From: Melaminivora suipulveris
GTDB lineage: Bacteria; Pseudomonadota; Gammaproteobacteria; Burkholderiales; Burkholderiaceae_C
Length of the DNA stretch: 64,000 bases
Direction: 5' to 3'
Assembly (NCBI RefSeq): GCF_003008575.1
Contig: NZ_CP027667.1
Coordinates: 996,501 to 1,060,500 of the forward strand
A program made the position numbers and the translations under genes. Shown in pieces: positions 34,285 to 43,660 of this stretch. Each line of letters begins with the position of its first letter. The stretch's first letter is position 1. The notes below the pieces were generated by a model, which was given only the letters and a program-made list of their open reading frames with translations, was not told where the DNA came from and did not search any database.

Positions 34285-35766
34285 ATGAGCTTCGATCTGG
34301 TTCTCTTCGGCGGTACGGGCGATCTGGCCTGGCGCAAGCTGCTGCCCGCCCTGTTGCAGGCCCACCGGCACGGCTCGCTGCCCGCGGGCGGGCGCATCGT
34401 CGGCGTGGCGCGCGACGACCTGAGCGACGCGCAGTACCGCGACCTGATCCGCAGCCGCTTCGAAGGCGTGGAAGGCGACAAGCAACCCAGCGAGGACGAG
34501 TTCGCGCGCTTTGCCGAACTGCTGCACTACCAGCGCATGGACCTGACGCAGCCCGCCGACTACCAGCGCCTCAAGGACCGGCTGGCTGAGCGCAATGCCG
34601 ACGTGGTCGTCATGTACCTGGCGACCGCGCCGCAGCTGTTCACCGTGGCCTGCGAGCAGCTCGGCGCAGCGGGCCTCGCCACGCCGCACACCCGCGTGGT
34701 GCTGGAAAAGCCCCTGGGGCACGACCTGCAGTCCAACCGCGCCATCAACGCCGCCGTCCGCGGCGTGTGGGGTGAGCGGCAGATCTTTCGCATCGACCAC
34801 TACCTGGGCAAGCCCTCGGTGCAGAACCTGCTGGCGCTGCGCTTTGGCAACGCACTGTTCGAGCCCTGGTGGCGGCGCGAGACGATCGCCAGCATCGAGA
34901 TCACCATCGCCGAGCGGCTGGGCGTGGAAAAGCGCGGCGCCTTCTATGACCAGACCGGCGCCTTGCGCGACATGGTGCAAAACCACGCGCTGCAGCTGCT
35001 GTGCGCCATCGCCATGGAGCCGCCGATCAACGCCCACGCCGACGCCATCCGCGACGAAAAGCTCAAGGTGCTGCGCTCGCTCGTGCCCTGGACCGATGCG
35101 GCGCTGGCGCAGAACGTCGTGCGCGGCCAGTACGGCGCGGGCCAGCTGGCCGGCGAACCAGTGCGCGCATACCGCGCCGAGGACGGCGTGGCACCGGACA
35201 GCCATACCGAGACCTTTGTCGCCCTGCGCGCCGGCATCGCCAACTGGCGCTGGGCCGGCGTGCCGTTCTACATCCGCACCGGCAAGCGCCTGGCCGCGCA
35301 CGAGGCGCACATCGCCATCCACCTGCGCCCCACGCCGCACCCCATCTACCCCACGCCGCTGGTGTGCGGCACCAACCGCCTGGTCATCCACCTGCAGCCG
35401 CGCGACGGCCTGGCGCTGCACCTGCTGGCCGCCGCCAGCGAGACGCGCGGCGTGCGCGCCCTGGCCGAGGCACCCAGTCTGACCCCCGTGCAACTGGACC
35501 TGGATTTTCAGCAGCGTTTCGGCGCCGAACGCGTGGGCGCCTACGAGCGGCTGCTGCTGGACGTCATCGCCGGCCGGCTGAACCTGTTTGTCCGCGCCGA
35601 CGAGCAGGAGGCCGCGTGGCGCTGGGTCGAGCCCATCATGCAGCACTGGGACGCGCAGAACGCGCGTGGCGAAGGCCCCCGTCCCTACGCCGCCGGCACC
35701 TGGGGCCCCGGCGCGGCCAGCGCGCTGGTGGCGCGCGACGCCAACACCTGGCTGGAAGAATGCTAG
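34285..35766 (+). CDS. zwf: Glucose-6-phosphate 1-dehydrogenase
   Basis: A 493-residue enzyme producing 6-phosphogluconolactone and NADPH. The dinucleotide site [16 protein letters not shown] is at 7-22; the G6PD signature [14 protein letters not shown] lies near 169-182 with the substrate-binding Lys; EKPLGHDL and FYIRTGKRL follow. ATG at 34285 is taken because the family begins [10 protein letters not shown] here. Overlaps the regulator gene by seven bases, so they are co-transcribed. Confidence 0.96.
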   Translation: MSFDLVLFGGTGDLAWRKLLPALLQAHRHGSLPAGGRIVGVARDDLSDAQYRDLIRSRFEGVEGDKQPSEDEFARFAELLHYQRMDLTQPADYQRLKDRLAERNADVVVMYLATAPQLFTVACEQLGAAGLATPHTRVVLEKPLGHDLQSNRAINAAVRGVWGERQIFRIDHYLGKPSVQNLLALRFGNALFEPWWRRETIASIEITIAERLGVEKRGAFYDQTGALRDMVQNHALQLLCAIAMEPPINAHADAIRDEKLKVLRSLVPWTDAALAQNVVRGQYGAGQLAGEPVRAYRAEDGVAPDSHTETFVALRAGIANWRWAGVPFYIRTGKRLAAHEAHIAIHLRPTPHPIYPTPLVCGTNRLVIHLQPRDGLALHLLAAASETRGVRALAEAPSLTPVQLDLDFQQRFGAERVGAYERLLLDVIAGRLNLFVRADEQEAAWRWVEPIMQHWDAQNARGEGPRPYAAGTWGPGAASALVARDANTWLEEC

Positions 35767-36605
35767 AGCGCATCACGGCATCGCTTCCCAGCCTGGCGCC
35801 GGCCGAGCAGCGCGTGGCGCGCCTGGTGCTGCAGGATGCGCGCGCCTTTGCCCGCCTGCCGGTGCGCGAGCTGGCGGCACGCGCCCAGGTCAGCAAGCCC
35901 ACGGTGGTGCGCTTTTGCCGCAGCATGGGCTATGGGGGCCTGGCGGACTTCAAGCTCAAGCTGGCCGGCAGCGTCAGCGAGGGCGTGCCCTTCATCCACC
36001 GCAGCGTGGACGCCGATGACGGCACGCCCGAGGTGCTGGTCAAGGTGGTGGACAACGCCGTGGCGGCCTTTTTGCAGTACCGCAATGCCGCCAGCGTCCA
36101 GGCCCTGGACCGCGCCGCCGAGGCCATCGCCGCGACCTGGCAGACCGGGCGGCGCATCGAGTTCTACGGCGCGGGCAACTCCGGCATCGTGGCGCAGGAC
36201 GCGCAGCACAAGTTTTTTCGGCTGGGCATCACCAGCATCAGCACCAGCGACGGGCACATGCAGGTCATGAGCGCGACGCTTTTGCAGCCGGGCGACTGCG
36301 CCGTGATCGTCAGCAACTCCGGGCGCACGCGCGACCTGATGGACGCAGCCGACATCGCGCGCCGGCGCGGCGCGACGACGATTGCCATCACGGCCAGCGG
36401 CTCGCCCCTGGCGCACTCGTGCCAGATCCACCTGGCTGCCGACCACCCGGAAGGCTACGACCGTTACAGCCCCATGGTCTCGCGCCTGCTGCACCTGCTC
36501 ATCATCGACGTGCTGGCCACGCGCGTGGCGCTGCGCATCGGTGAGCCCTTGCAGCCGCTCTTGCAGCAGATGAAGAACAACCTGCGCGCCAAGCGGTATA
36601 CCTGA
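35760..36605 (+). CDS. hexR: HexR-like RpiR-family regulator
   Basis: A 281-residue regulator. N-terminal HTH (ELAARAQVSKPTVVRFCRSM at about 38-57) and C-terminal SIS domain (about 125-250) with YGAGNSGIVAQDAQHKF, IVSNSGRTRDLMD and AITASGSPLAHSC. HexR senses 2-keto-3-deoxy-6-phosphogluconate and controls sugar catabolism genes, often zwf. The placement directly after zwf supports the name; the inducer is inferred. Confidence 0.88.
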   Translation: MLERITASLPSLAPAEQRVARLVLQDARAFARLPVRELAARAQVSKPTVVRFCRSMGYGGLADFKLKLAGSVSEGVPFIHRSVDADDGTPEVLVKVVDNAVAAFLQYRNAASVQALDRAAEAIAATWQTGRRIEFYGAGNSGIVAQDAQHKFFRLGITSISTSDGHMQVMSATLLQPGDCAVIVSNSGRTRDLMDAADIARRRGATTIAITASGSPLAHSCQIHLAADHPEGYDRYSPMVSRLLHLLIIDVLATRVALRIGEPLQPLLQQMKNNLRAKRYT

Positions 36606-36619
36606 GCGGGCTTTTCTTT

Positions 36620-36645
36620 CTCCCTGCCCCGCTGGGGGGAGCAAT
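36620..36645. repeat. GC-rich inverted repeat
   Basis: ctccctgccccgctgggggg, then ag: a CTCCC/GGGGGAG palindrome between the convergent hexR and PEBP genes. Similar ctccc…ggggag elements occur at 31493, 40148-40255, 43598-43640 and 56405. It may act as a transcription end for both genes. Confidence 0.5.
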
Positions 36646-36648
36646 ACC

Positions 36649-37152
36649 TCAGGCCGCGCGGCCGTAGGTCGCGGTGAAGCTGGCCTTGGCCAGCGTGTTC
36701 ATGTTGACCATGAAGCCGGCCAGCGCCGCTGGCGCATCGTCTGGCACCTCGATGCGCTCCACCTTCAGCGCGTGTACGGTGAAGATGTAGCGGTGCGGCT
36801 TGTCGCCCGGCGGCGGGCACATGCCGCCCCAGGCGTACTGGCCGTAGTCGTTGCGGATGTGGCGCGCGCCTTTGGGCAGATTCGCGCCGCCCCTGGCGCC
36901 GGCGTCGGCGGCGAGCTCCTGCGTGCCGGCCGGCAGGTCGATCACGTACCAATGCCAGAAACCCGAGCCAGTCGGTGCGTCGGGGTCGTAGCAGGTGACG
37001 GCAAAGCTCTTCGTGCCTTCGGGCGCGCCGCGCCAAAGCAGCACGGGCGAGCGGTTCTCGCCGCCGCAGCCAAAGTCATTGAACTCGAAGCGCGCGTCGA
37101 TGCTGGCGCCCTCCTGGATGTCGGGGCTGCTCAGGCTGAAGTTCTGGCTCAT
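36649..37152 (-). CDS. YbhB/YbcL-type PEBP-like protein
   Basis: A 167-residue protein of the phosphatidylethanolamine-binding/Raf kinase inhibitor-like family. It has FGCGGENRSPVLLWRGAPEG, DPDAPTGSGFWHWYV (the ligand-site DPDxP and HW motifs), YAWGGMCPPPGDKPHRYIF and FTATYG. Bacterial members have no settled function. ATG at 37152 is chosen over 37173 because the family starts here. It lies 21 bases after the 5'-nucleotidase-like gene. Confidence 0.92.
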   Translation of the reverse strand: MSQNFSLSSPDIQEGASIDARFEFNDFGCGGENRSPVLLWRGAPEGTKSFAVTCYDPDAPTGSGFWHWYVIDLPAGTQELAADAGARGGANLPKGARHIRNDYGQYAWGGMCPPPGDKPHRYIFTVHALKVERIEVPDDAPAALAGFMVNMNTLAKASFTATYGRAA

Positions 37153-37173
37153 GGTCGGGTTCCTTTCGTGCAA

Positions 37174-39081
37174 TCAACGGTCGGTGAAGTGCTGCGTGCT
37201 GTAGCGGCCGTCGGGCAGGCGCGCCAGCAGCGGCAGGCCGGTGGCAGTATCGCGCGGCTGCAGCGCCATCCAGTCCAGCAGCAGGTCGGCGTCGAGCACG
37301 CCGATGTCCAGCCGGCGCTCGGGCGGCACGCCCGCCAGGGTCAGGTTGCGGTCGCCGCCGCGCGCGGTGTATTGCGGCACGAACAGGCGGTACATGCGCG
37401 AATCCTCCAGCGCGCTCCAGCGGCCGCTGGCCGGGTCGTGGATCTGCAGCGCGCTGATGCGCTCGCCGCGCGGGCGGCCCACGTCGACGGCAAAGCGCAG
37501 TCCGGCGGCATAGGGGTACGGTCCGCTGGAGCCGCCCGGCCCCCAGACGGCCTCGATGCCGTCTTCCAGCATGCCCTTGAGCTCGGCGCCGCTCACGGTG
37601 AGGCGCCACAGCGTGTTGCCAAAGGGCAGCACGCCGATGACCTGCTCGGCGGTCACCGTGCCGATGAGCGGCGTGCGCACGCCGCCGCCGTGCTGCAGCG
37701 CCACGTCGGCGCCGCCATAGCGCAGGCGCGCGACGTCCAGATAGGCCTGGGCGACCAGCTGCTGGATGTCGCCGCCGTGCCGATCGACGTGGCCCAGGGC
37801 GTTGCAGGCGGCGCTGGAGCGGCCATGGTCGATGCTGCCCGGCCCGCCCGGCACGCGGCGCGCGCACAGCTCTTCGGGTGCCACGGCGACCGGCGTGCGG
37901 GCAAAGTCGGCCACGCGCGCCTCGAAGGGCGCCAGCGCCGCCAGGGCGGCGGCGGACGGCCGGGTCACGCGCAGAAAGCCCGCAGCGGCGCGGCTGGCGG
38001 CCAGCTGCTGCGCCAGCGCGGGGGCGGGCGGCTGACCATCGACGCGCATGGCCTCGCCCACCAGCACATGCGCCGTGCCGCTGCAATCAAGCACGTTGCC
38101 GCGCGCATCGAAACGCACGCGCAGCTCGCCCAGCACCTGCGAGAACTCGGCCGCCTGCACCACGCAGACCGGCTGGCCGTCGGCATTGCGCGTGCGCACC
38201 GGGTAGTCCGCCGTGGGCGTGCCCAGGCCGGCCTGCGCCATGGCGGGTGGCCCCAGCAGGGTGTGCGAATCACCGCCGACGATGACGTCAACGCCGCGCA
38301 GGCGCTCGGCCAGGCGCCGCTCGGCCTCGTGGCCGACGTGGCTGAGCACGATGATCTTGTCGATGCCGCGCGCGCTGAGGCGGTCGATCTCGCGCTGCAC
38401 CGCCGTGGCCTCGTCCTCGAACTGCGTGCCGGGGTCGGGCGCGGAGGACACGCGGGTCTTGTAGGCCACGGTGACGCCGACGACGCCAATGTCCTGCCCG
38501 CTGCGGCGCAGCACCACCGAGGGCCGCACCATGCCCGGCGCGCGGCTTTCGTGCAGGGCCGACGCGGCGCCAAAGCGGGTGTTGGCGCTGAGCACCGGCA
38601 CCGGGCAGCGGCCCGCGGCCAGGCGATCCAGAAAGCCCTTGAGCACGCTGTCGCCCTTGTCGAACTCGTGGTTGCCCAGGGTGAAAGCGTCGAAGCAGGC
38701 CACATCCATGAGGACCGCGTCGGCCTCGCCGGCGCTGCCTGCGCGCTCGAAGTACAGCGTGCCGGTCAGCGCGTCGCCGGCGTGCAGCCTGAGCACGTTG
38801 GGGCCGGCCGCGGCGGCCAGCTCATCGAGCGCGCCGACCACGCGGGCGAAGCCCCCGACCTCCATGGCGACGGGCACGCGCCGGCCCGTGCCGTCATCGA
38901 GCTGCACCGTGGCGGCGCGCGGCTGCAGGTGCGAGTGGTGGTCGTTGATGTGCAGGACGGTGAGCTCGAACGCCGCGCCATCCGGTGCCTGCACCGGGCC
39001 GGAGCCGCCGCAGGCGGACAGCACCGCCGCCAGAGCGGGGCCGAGAAGGCGTCGCCACGCCGCACGCACATCAATTTTCAT
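37174..39081 (-). CDS. 5'-nucleotidase/UshA-like metallophosphatase lipoprotein
   Basis: A 635-residue exported protein. A lipobox LSAC places the lipidated Cys at 24. The metallophosphatase domain has LHINDHHSHL near 41-50, LHAGDALTGT, TLGNHEFDKGD, VLSHVGHEAE and GGDSHTLLG, the metal ligands of the UshA/NT5E family. The C-terminal 5'-nucleotidase domain follows (about 380-600: LQHGGGVRT, LPFGNTLWRLTVSG, QYTARGGDRN). It likely dephosphorylates nucleotides in the periplasm. The start codon lies inside a dispersed repeat, so the N-terminal MKID is repeat-derived. Confidence 0.88.
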   Translation of the reverse strand: MKIDVRAAWRRLLGPALAAVLSACGGSGPVQAPDGAAFELTVLHINDHHSHLQPRAATVQLDDGTGRRVPVAMEVGGFARVVGALDELAAAAGPNVLRLHAGDALTGTLYFERAGSAGEADAVLMDVACFDAFTLGNHEFDKGDSVLKGFLDRLAAGRCPVPVLSANTRFGAASALHESRAPGMVRPSVVLRRSGQDIGVVGVTVAYKTRVSSAPDPGTQFEDEATAVQREIDRLSARGIDKIIVLSHVGHEAERRLAERLRGVDVIVGGDSHTLLGPPAMAQAGLGTPTADYPVRTRNADGQPVCVVQAAEFSQVLGELRVRFDARGNVLDCSGTAHVLVGEAMRVDGQPPAPALAQQLAASRAAAGFLRVTRPSAAALAALAPFEARVADFARTPVAVAPEELCARRVPGGPGSIDHGRSSAACNALGHVDRHGGDIQQLVAQAYLDVARLRYGGADVALQHGGGVRTPLIGTVTAEQVIGVLPFGNTLWRLTVSGAELKGMLEDGIEAVWGPGGSSGPYPYAAGLRFAVDVGRPRGERISALQIHDPASGRWSALEDSRMYRLFVPQYTARGGDRNLTLAGVPPERRLDIGVLDADLLLDWMALQPRDTATGLPLLARLPDGRYSTQHFTDR

Positions 39082-39130
39082 AGCTGCTTGCGCTTATTCC
39101 ACGCCGACTGACGGCACTTTTTGCTTCAAA
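39075..39130 (+). repeat. Dispersed ~55-bp repeat, copy 4
   Basis: ttttcatagctgcttgcgct, then tattccacgccgactgacgg…gcttcaaa. On the minus strand its end reads gcAGCTATGAAAA and gives the ATG of the 5'-nucleotidase-like gene; its other end runs up to the 3' end of the ABC ATPase gene. Confidence 0.85.
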
Positions 39131-40277
39131 CCGGCACGATCGGGATGTCGATCCGCCCCTCCTGCACCGCATGGCAGGCCACGCGCGTGCCGTCGCCGGC
39201 ATCGAGCAGCTGCGGGCGCTCGGCGCGGCAGCGCTCGTTGGCCCAGGGGCAGCGCGGGTTGAAGGCGCAGCCGGACGGCGGGTTGAGCGGATTGGGCACC
39301 TCGCCCTGCACCGGCGTGCGCGCGCGGCCGGTGTCATGCATCTTGGGGATGGCGTCCAGCAGCATGCGCGTGTAGGGGTGGCGCGGCGCGGCGAAGAGCG
39401 TCTCCTTGCCCGCCAGCTCGACCAGCCGGCCCAGGTACATCACGCCGACCTGGTCGCTCACGTGGCGCACCACGGCCAGGTTGTGGCTGATGAACAGATA
39501 GGTCAGGCCCTGCTGGCGCTGCAGGTCCTTCATGATGTTGAGTACCTGCGCCTGCACCGAGACGTCCAGCGCGCTGGTCGGCTCGTCGCAGACCAAAAAT
39601 TCGGGCTGCGTGGCCAGCGCGCGCGCGATCGAGATGCGCTGGCGCTGCCCGCCGGAGAACTGGTGCGGGTACTTGGCGGCGTCCAGCGGCGACAGGCCCA
39701 CCGATTGCAGCAGCTCGCCCACGCGCTGGGCGAGTTGCGCCTTGTCGCTCAGGATGCCGTGCTCGCGCAGCGGCTCGGCAATGATGTCGCGGACCAGCCA
39801 GCGCGGGTTCAGGCTGGCATAGGGGTCCTGGAAAATCATCTGGATGCGCCGGCGCATGGCCTTGGCATCGCGGCCCTTGAAGGCCGCGTGCGCGTCCTGG
39901 CCATCGAAGGTGAAGCCACCGCGCGTGGGCGCGTACAGGCCCACCAGCAGGCGCGCCACGGTGCTCTTGCCGCAGCCCGATTCGCCCACCAGCGCCAGCG
40001 TCTTGCCGCGCTCTATGTCGAAGCTCACGCCGTCGACGGCGTGCAGCAGCAGGCGCGGCTTGCCCTCCAGCACGCGGTTGAGCCAGGGCGGCGAGACGTC
40101 GAAGTCGCGCGCCAGATCGCGCGCCTGCACCAGCGGCGCCGGTTTGGCTCCCTCCCCCCCTGGGGGAGGGTTGGGGTGGGGGCCAGCGCCGCCAGTACCG
40201 CTGTGTTCCATCAAACCGGCCCCCATCCCAGCCTTCCCCCAGAGGGGGAAGGAGTGAAATCCGTGCGATCCGTTCAT
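39126..40277 (-). CDS. Peptide-type ABC importer ATPase (DppF/OppF-like)
   Basis: A 383-residue ATPase: Walker A GESGCGKST near 98-106, signature FSGGQRQRISIARAL, Walker B FLVCDEPTSALD, and the oligopeptide-transporter C-terminal zone with a Cys cluster ([15 protein letters not shown]) that suggests an Fe-S site. Residues ~5-45 (PLWGKAGMGAG … PHPNPPPGGEG) are encoded by GC-rich repeats and are not part of the family. ATGA overlap with the preceding ATPase gene. Confidence 0.92.
   Translation of the reverse strand: MNGSHGFHSFPLWGKAGMGAGLMEHSGTGGAGPHPNPPPGGEGAKPAPLVQARDLARDFDVSPPWLNRVLEGKPRLLLHAVDGVSFDIERGKTLALVGESGCGKSTVARLLVGLYAPTRGGFTFDGQDAHAAFKGRDAKAMRRRIQMIFQDPYASLNPRWLVRDIIAEPLREHGILSDKAQLAQRVGELLQSVGLSPLDAAKYPHQFSGGQRQRISIARALATQPEFLVCDEPTSALDVSVQAQVLNIMKDLQRQQGLTYLFISHNLAVVRHVSDQVGVMYLGRLVELAGKETLFAAPRHPYTRMLLDAIPKMHDTGRARTPVQGEVPNPLNPPSGCAFNPRCPWANERCRAERPQLLDAGDGTRVACHAVQEGRIDIPIVPV
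40148..40255. repeat. GC-rich inverted repeat inside the DppF-like gene
   Basis: ctccctccccccctggggga with ggttggggtggggg on one side, and ccccatcccagccttccccc with agagggggaaggag on the other. These two arms of the same repeat face each other and are read through in frame as the N-terminal extension of the ATPase. Confidence 0.7.
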
Positions 40278-41251
40278 GCCGCCTCCTTGTGATCCGCGGC
40301 GTGCAGCCAGCACGCGGCTTGGGTGGCGCCGGCCGGCAGCAGGTCCGGCCGCTCGATGCGGCAGCGCCCGAACACCTGCGGGCAGCGCGGATTGAAGGCG
40401 CAGCCGCGCGGAATGGCGTTCAGCCGCGGCATGGCGCCGTCGATCTGGGCGAGGCGCTCGCGCTCGCTGTCCATGTCCGGGATCGATGCCATCAGGCCCA
40501 CCGTGTAGGGGTGCGCCGGGTGGTTGATGACCTCATGCACCGGGCCGATCTCGGCGATGCGCCCGGCGTACATGACGGCCACGCGGTCGCAGGTCTCGGC
40601 GATCACGCCCATGTCGTGCGTGATCAGCATGACGGCGGCGCCGCGCGTCTTGCAGATGGATTTGAGCAGTTGGATGATCTGCGCCTGAATGGATACGTCC
40701 AGCGCCGTGGTCGGCTCGTCGGCCACGATCAGCTGCGGCTCGGCCGCCAGGGCCAGGGCGATCACCACGCGCTGGCGCATGCCACCCGAGAACTGGTGCG
40801 GATAGTGGTCGATGCGCTGCTCGGCGGCCGGGATGCCGGTGTCCTTCAAGAGCTGCACGGCGCGCTCGCGCGCCTCGGCGGCGGAGACGGGCAGGTGCGT
40901 GCGGATGGTCTCGGTGAGCTGCTGGCCCACGGTGTACAGCGGATTGAGCGAGGTCAGCGGGTCCTGGAAGATGGCGCCGATGCGCCGCCCGCGGATGTGG
41001 CGCATCTGCTCGTGACCCAGGTGGTCGATGCGCTGGCCCTCCAGCACGATCTGCCCGCCGGCCACGCGCCCCGGCGGCTCCAGCAGCCCGATGATGGACG
41101 CGCCGGTGAGCGACTTGCCCGCGCCGGACTCGCCCACCACGCCCAGGATCTCGCCGGGGGCGATGGAAAAGCTCACGTCGTCCAGCGCGCGCAGCGTGCC
41201 GCGCCGGCCGGGGAATTCGACGATCAGGTTTTTGACTTCAAGTAAGGACAT
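40274..41251 (-). CDS. Peptide-type ABC importer ATPase (DppD/OppD-like)
   Basis: A 325-residue ATPase: Walker A GESGAGKS near 39-46, signature [15 protein letters not shown], Walker [13 protein letters not shown], switch His in LITHDMGV, and the C-terminal Cys motif [16 protein letters not shown]. It couples ATP hydrolysis to import with the DppF-like subunit and the two permeases. It follows the DppC-like gene by 18 bases. Confidence 0.93.
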   Translation of the reverse strand: MSLLEVKNLIVEFPGRRGTLRALDDVSFSIAPGEILGVVGESGAGKSLTGASIIGLLEPPGRVAGGQIVLEGQRIDHLGHEQMRHIRGRRIGAIFQDPLTSLNPLYTVGQQLTETIRTHLPVSAAEARERAVQLLKDTGIPAAEQRIDHYPHQFSGGMRQRVVIALALAAEPQLIVADEPTTALDVSIQAQIIQLLKSICKTRGAAVMLITHDMGVIAETCDRVAVMYAGRIAEIGPVHEVINHPAHPYTVGLMASIPDMDSERERLAQIDGAMPRLNAIPRGCAFNPRCPQVFGRCRIERPDLLPAGATQAACWLHAADHKEAA

Positions 41252-41269
41252 ACAGCATTCACCCCGGTT

Positions 41270-42181
41270 TCAGCGCAGGCGGGGGTTGAGCGCGTCGCGC
41301 AGCCAGTCGCCCAGCAGGTTCACCGACAGCGCGATCAGGACCAGCATGACGCCGGGAAACACCGTGATCCACCACTCGCCCGAAAACAGATAGTCGTTGC
41401 CGATGCGGATCAAGGTGCCCAGCGACGGCGAGGTCGGCGGCGCGCCCACGCCCAGGAAGGACAGCGTGGCCTCGGTGATGATGGCCGTGGCCACCTGGAT
41501 GGTGGCCAGCACCATGACCGGGCCCAGCACGTTGGGCAGCACGTGCCGGCGCATGATGCGAAAGGCGGGCACGCCCGTGACGCGCGCGGCCTGCACGTAT
41601 TCCTTGCTGCGCTCGACCAGCGTGCTGCCGCGCACCGTGCGCGCGTACTGCACCCAGCCCGTGAGCGAGATCGACAGGATCAGCACGCCGAAGGCCAGCG
41701 ATTCGGGCGCGTTGGGGAACACCGCGCGGCCCACGCCGGCGATCAAGAGCGCGATCAGGATGGCCGGGAACGACAGCATCACGTCGCACAGGCGCATCAG
41801 CACCGCATCGACCCAGCCGCCGGCAAAACCGGCCCACAGGCCCAGCGCCACGCCCACGACCACCGAGATCGCCACCGAGGCCAGGCCGACGATGAGCGAG
41901 ATGCGCGCGCCGTAGATCAGCGCCGAGAGGATGTCGCGCCCCTGGTCGTCGGTGCCCAGCAGGTACTTGGTGCTGCCGCCCTCGATCCAGGCGGGGGGCA
42001 ATCGCGCGTCGCCCAGCTCCAGCGTGGACAGATCGAACGGGTTGTGCGGCGCCACCCAGCCGGCGAACAGCGCGCAGACCACGCAGACCAGTGCGATCAG
42101 CGCGGCCAGCATGGCCACGGGGGACGAGCGGAAGCTGTAGGCGACATCGCTGTCGTACCAGCGCGAGAGGGTGTGGATCAT
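41270..42181 (-). CDS. Peptide-type ABC importer permease (DppC/OppC-like)
   Basis: A 303-residue inner-membrane permease with an N-terminal cytoplasmic stretch and six hydrophobic segments. A typical opening HNPFDLSTLELGDARLPPAW and LGTDDQGRDILSALIYGARI block (about 60-90), and the EAA coupling motif RVTGVPAFRIMRRHVLPNV near 195-213. A dispersed repeat separates it from the amidohydrolase upstream. Confidence 0.93.
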   Translation of the reverse strand: MIHTLSRWYDSDVAYSFRSSPVAMLAALIALVCVVCALFAGWVAPHNPFDLSTLELGDARLPPAWIEGGSTKYLLGTDDQGRDILSALIYGARISLIVGLASVAISVVVGVALGLWAGFAGGWVDAVLMRLCDVMLSFPAILIALLIAGVGRAVFPNAPESLAFGVLILSISLTGWVQYARTVRGSTLVERSKEYVQAARVTGVPAFRIMRRHVLPNVLGPVMVLATIQVATAIITEATLSFLGVGAPPTSPSLGTLIRIGNDYLFSGEWWITVFPGVMLVLIALSVNLLGDWLRDALNPRLR

Positions 42182-42201
42182 GGCGAGCGAGGGGAATATT
42201 C

Positions 42202-42254
42202 GGTCAAATCGGCCTTGAGTCGGCGTCGATCAATAACAGTGTGCTATTAATAAA
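42202..42254 (-). repeat. Dispersed ~55-bp repeat, copy 5
   Basis: tcaaatcggccttgagtcgg, then cgtcgatcaataacagtgtgctattaata. It lies between the amidohydrolase and the DppC-like gene, interrupting an otherwise close operon. Confidence 0.8.
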
Positions 42255-42269
42255 GGAGCAAACCGACGT

Positions 42270-43496
42270 CTACATGCCTGCCGCCAGCGGCATGCCCTGC
42301 TCCACCAGCCCGGCCAGCAGCGCCGCGCCCAGGGGCAGCACCTCGTCGTTGAAGTCATAGCGGCTGTTGTGCAGCGTGCTGTGGCCGGCGCCCATGCCCT
42401 GGCCCAGGCGCAGGTAGGCGCCGGGCCTGGCCTGCAGCATGAAGGAGAAATCCTCCGCGCCCATGCTGGGCTCCAGGTCGCGCTCGACGTTGTGCTCGCC
42501 CACCAGGCTGGCCGCCACGTCGCCGGCAAAGCGCGCCTCGGCAGGCGTGTTGATGGTGGCCGGGTAGATGCGCTCGTAGCGCACGCTGGCGCTGGCGCCA
42601 AAGCCCAGGGCGACGGCGCTGCACACCTCCTGGATGCGCTGCGCTACCATGTTCTGCACGGCCGGATCGAACGCGCGCACCGTGCCCACCAGCGTCGCCG
42701 TGCCCGGCAGCACGCTGAAGGCGCCCAGGTCGCCCGCCTGCACCGCGCAGACGCTGACCACGGCGCTGTCGATGGGCCGCACGTTGCGCGCGACGATGCT
42801 TTGCAGCGCGGTGACGATGTGCGCCGCCACCAGCACCACGTCCACGGTCTGGTAGGGGTGCGCGCCGTGGCCGCCGCGGCCGCTGATGTCGATGGTGATG
42901 CGGTCGGCGGCGGCCATCATGGCGCCGTCGTTCAGGCCCACGGTGCCGGGCTTCATGGCCGGCCAGTTGTGCATGGCGTACACCGCCTGCACCGGCCAGC
43001 GCTCGAACAGGCCGTCCTCGATCATCACGCGCGCGCCCCCCAGGCCTTCCTCGCCCGGCTGGAAGATCAGCACCGCCGTGCCGTCGAAATCGCGCGTGGC
43101 CGCAAGATACCGCGCCGCGCCGACCAGCATGGTGGTGTGGCCGTCGTGCCCGCAGCCGTGCATCAGGCCGCTCTTGGCCGAGCGCCAGGCGAACTCGTTG
43201 TGCTCGGTCATGGGCAGCGCGTCCATGTCGGCGCGCAGACCGATCAGCGCGCCGCTGCCGCGCCCGCGGCCATGGATGACGCCCACCAGTCCCGTCCGGC
43301 CGATGCACTCGTGGATTTCGTCGACGCCGCAGGCGCGCAGCGCCTCGCGCACGCGTGCGCCGGTATAGACCTCCTCGAAGCCGATTTCGGGATGCGCGTG
43401 CAGGTCGCGGCGCAGCGCGGTCAGCTCGGGGTGGAACTGGGCGATCTGCGCGAACGCGCGGCCGGTGGCTTGATAACGTGGGGTCGCTGTGAGCAT
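42270..43496 (-). CDS. M20-family amidohydrolase (hippurate hydrolase-like)
   Basis: A 408-residue M20D metallohydrolase. Motifs: LRRDLHAHPEIGFEE, LIGLRADMDALPM, GLMHGCGHDGHTTML (metal ligands), FQPGEEGLGGARVMIEDGLF, GRGGHGAHPYQTVD in the dimerisation domain, and SMGAEDFSFMLQ near the C-terminus. Relatives release amino acids from N-acyl amino acids or hippurate. It sits between the two permease genes of the importer, so the transporter probably brings in its substrate. ATG 43496 has GGTGA upstream; a frame open to 43571 allows longer forms. Confidence 0.92.
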   Translation of the reverse strand: MLTATPRYQATGRAFAQIAQFHPELTALRRDLHAHPEIGFEEVYTGARVREALRACGVDEIHECIGRTGLVGVIHGRGRGSGALIGLRADMDALPMTEHNEFAWRSAKSGLMHGCGHDGHTTMLVGAARYLAATRDFDGTAVLIFQPGEEGLGGARVMIEDGLFERWPVQAVYAMHNWPAMKPGTVGLNDGAMMAAADRITIDISGRGGHGAHPYQTVDVVLVAAHIVTALQSIVARNVRPIDSAVVSVCAVQAGDLGAFSVLPGTATLVGTVRAFDPAVQNMVAQRIQEVCSAVALGFGASASVRYERIYPATINTPAEARFAGDVAASLVGEHNVERDLEPSMGAEDFSFMLQARPGAYLRLGQGMGAGHSTLHNSRYDFNDEVLPLGAALLAGLVEQGMPLAAGM

Positions 43497-43597
43497 CTCA
43501 GTCACCCATGGCGCTGGGCGCCGCTCGTACTGCATGAAACGGGCGCGGCCCATGCGCGGGCAGCCGCGCAAGGGCCGCCCCGCCGCGCTGGCTGCGT

Positions 43598-43640
43598 CCC
43601 CCTCCCACGCGCAGCGTGAGAGAGGGGGAAGGCGCGAAGC
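43598..43640. repeat. GC-rich inverted repeat downstream of DppB-like gene
   Basis: ccccctcccacgcgcagcgt, then gagagagggggaagg: imperfect CCCCCTC…GAGGGGG arms. Related to the elements at 31493, 36620 and 40148. It lies between two operon genes and could trim or stabilise the mRNA. Confidence 0.5.
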
Positions 43641-43660
43641 GACTCAGGGGGAGCCCCATC

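Noticed and set aside
33577..35646. A 689-codon minus-strand frame opposite zwf and running into tal
   Set aside because: Shadow of zwf; the last part copies tal codons in a shifted frame.
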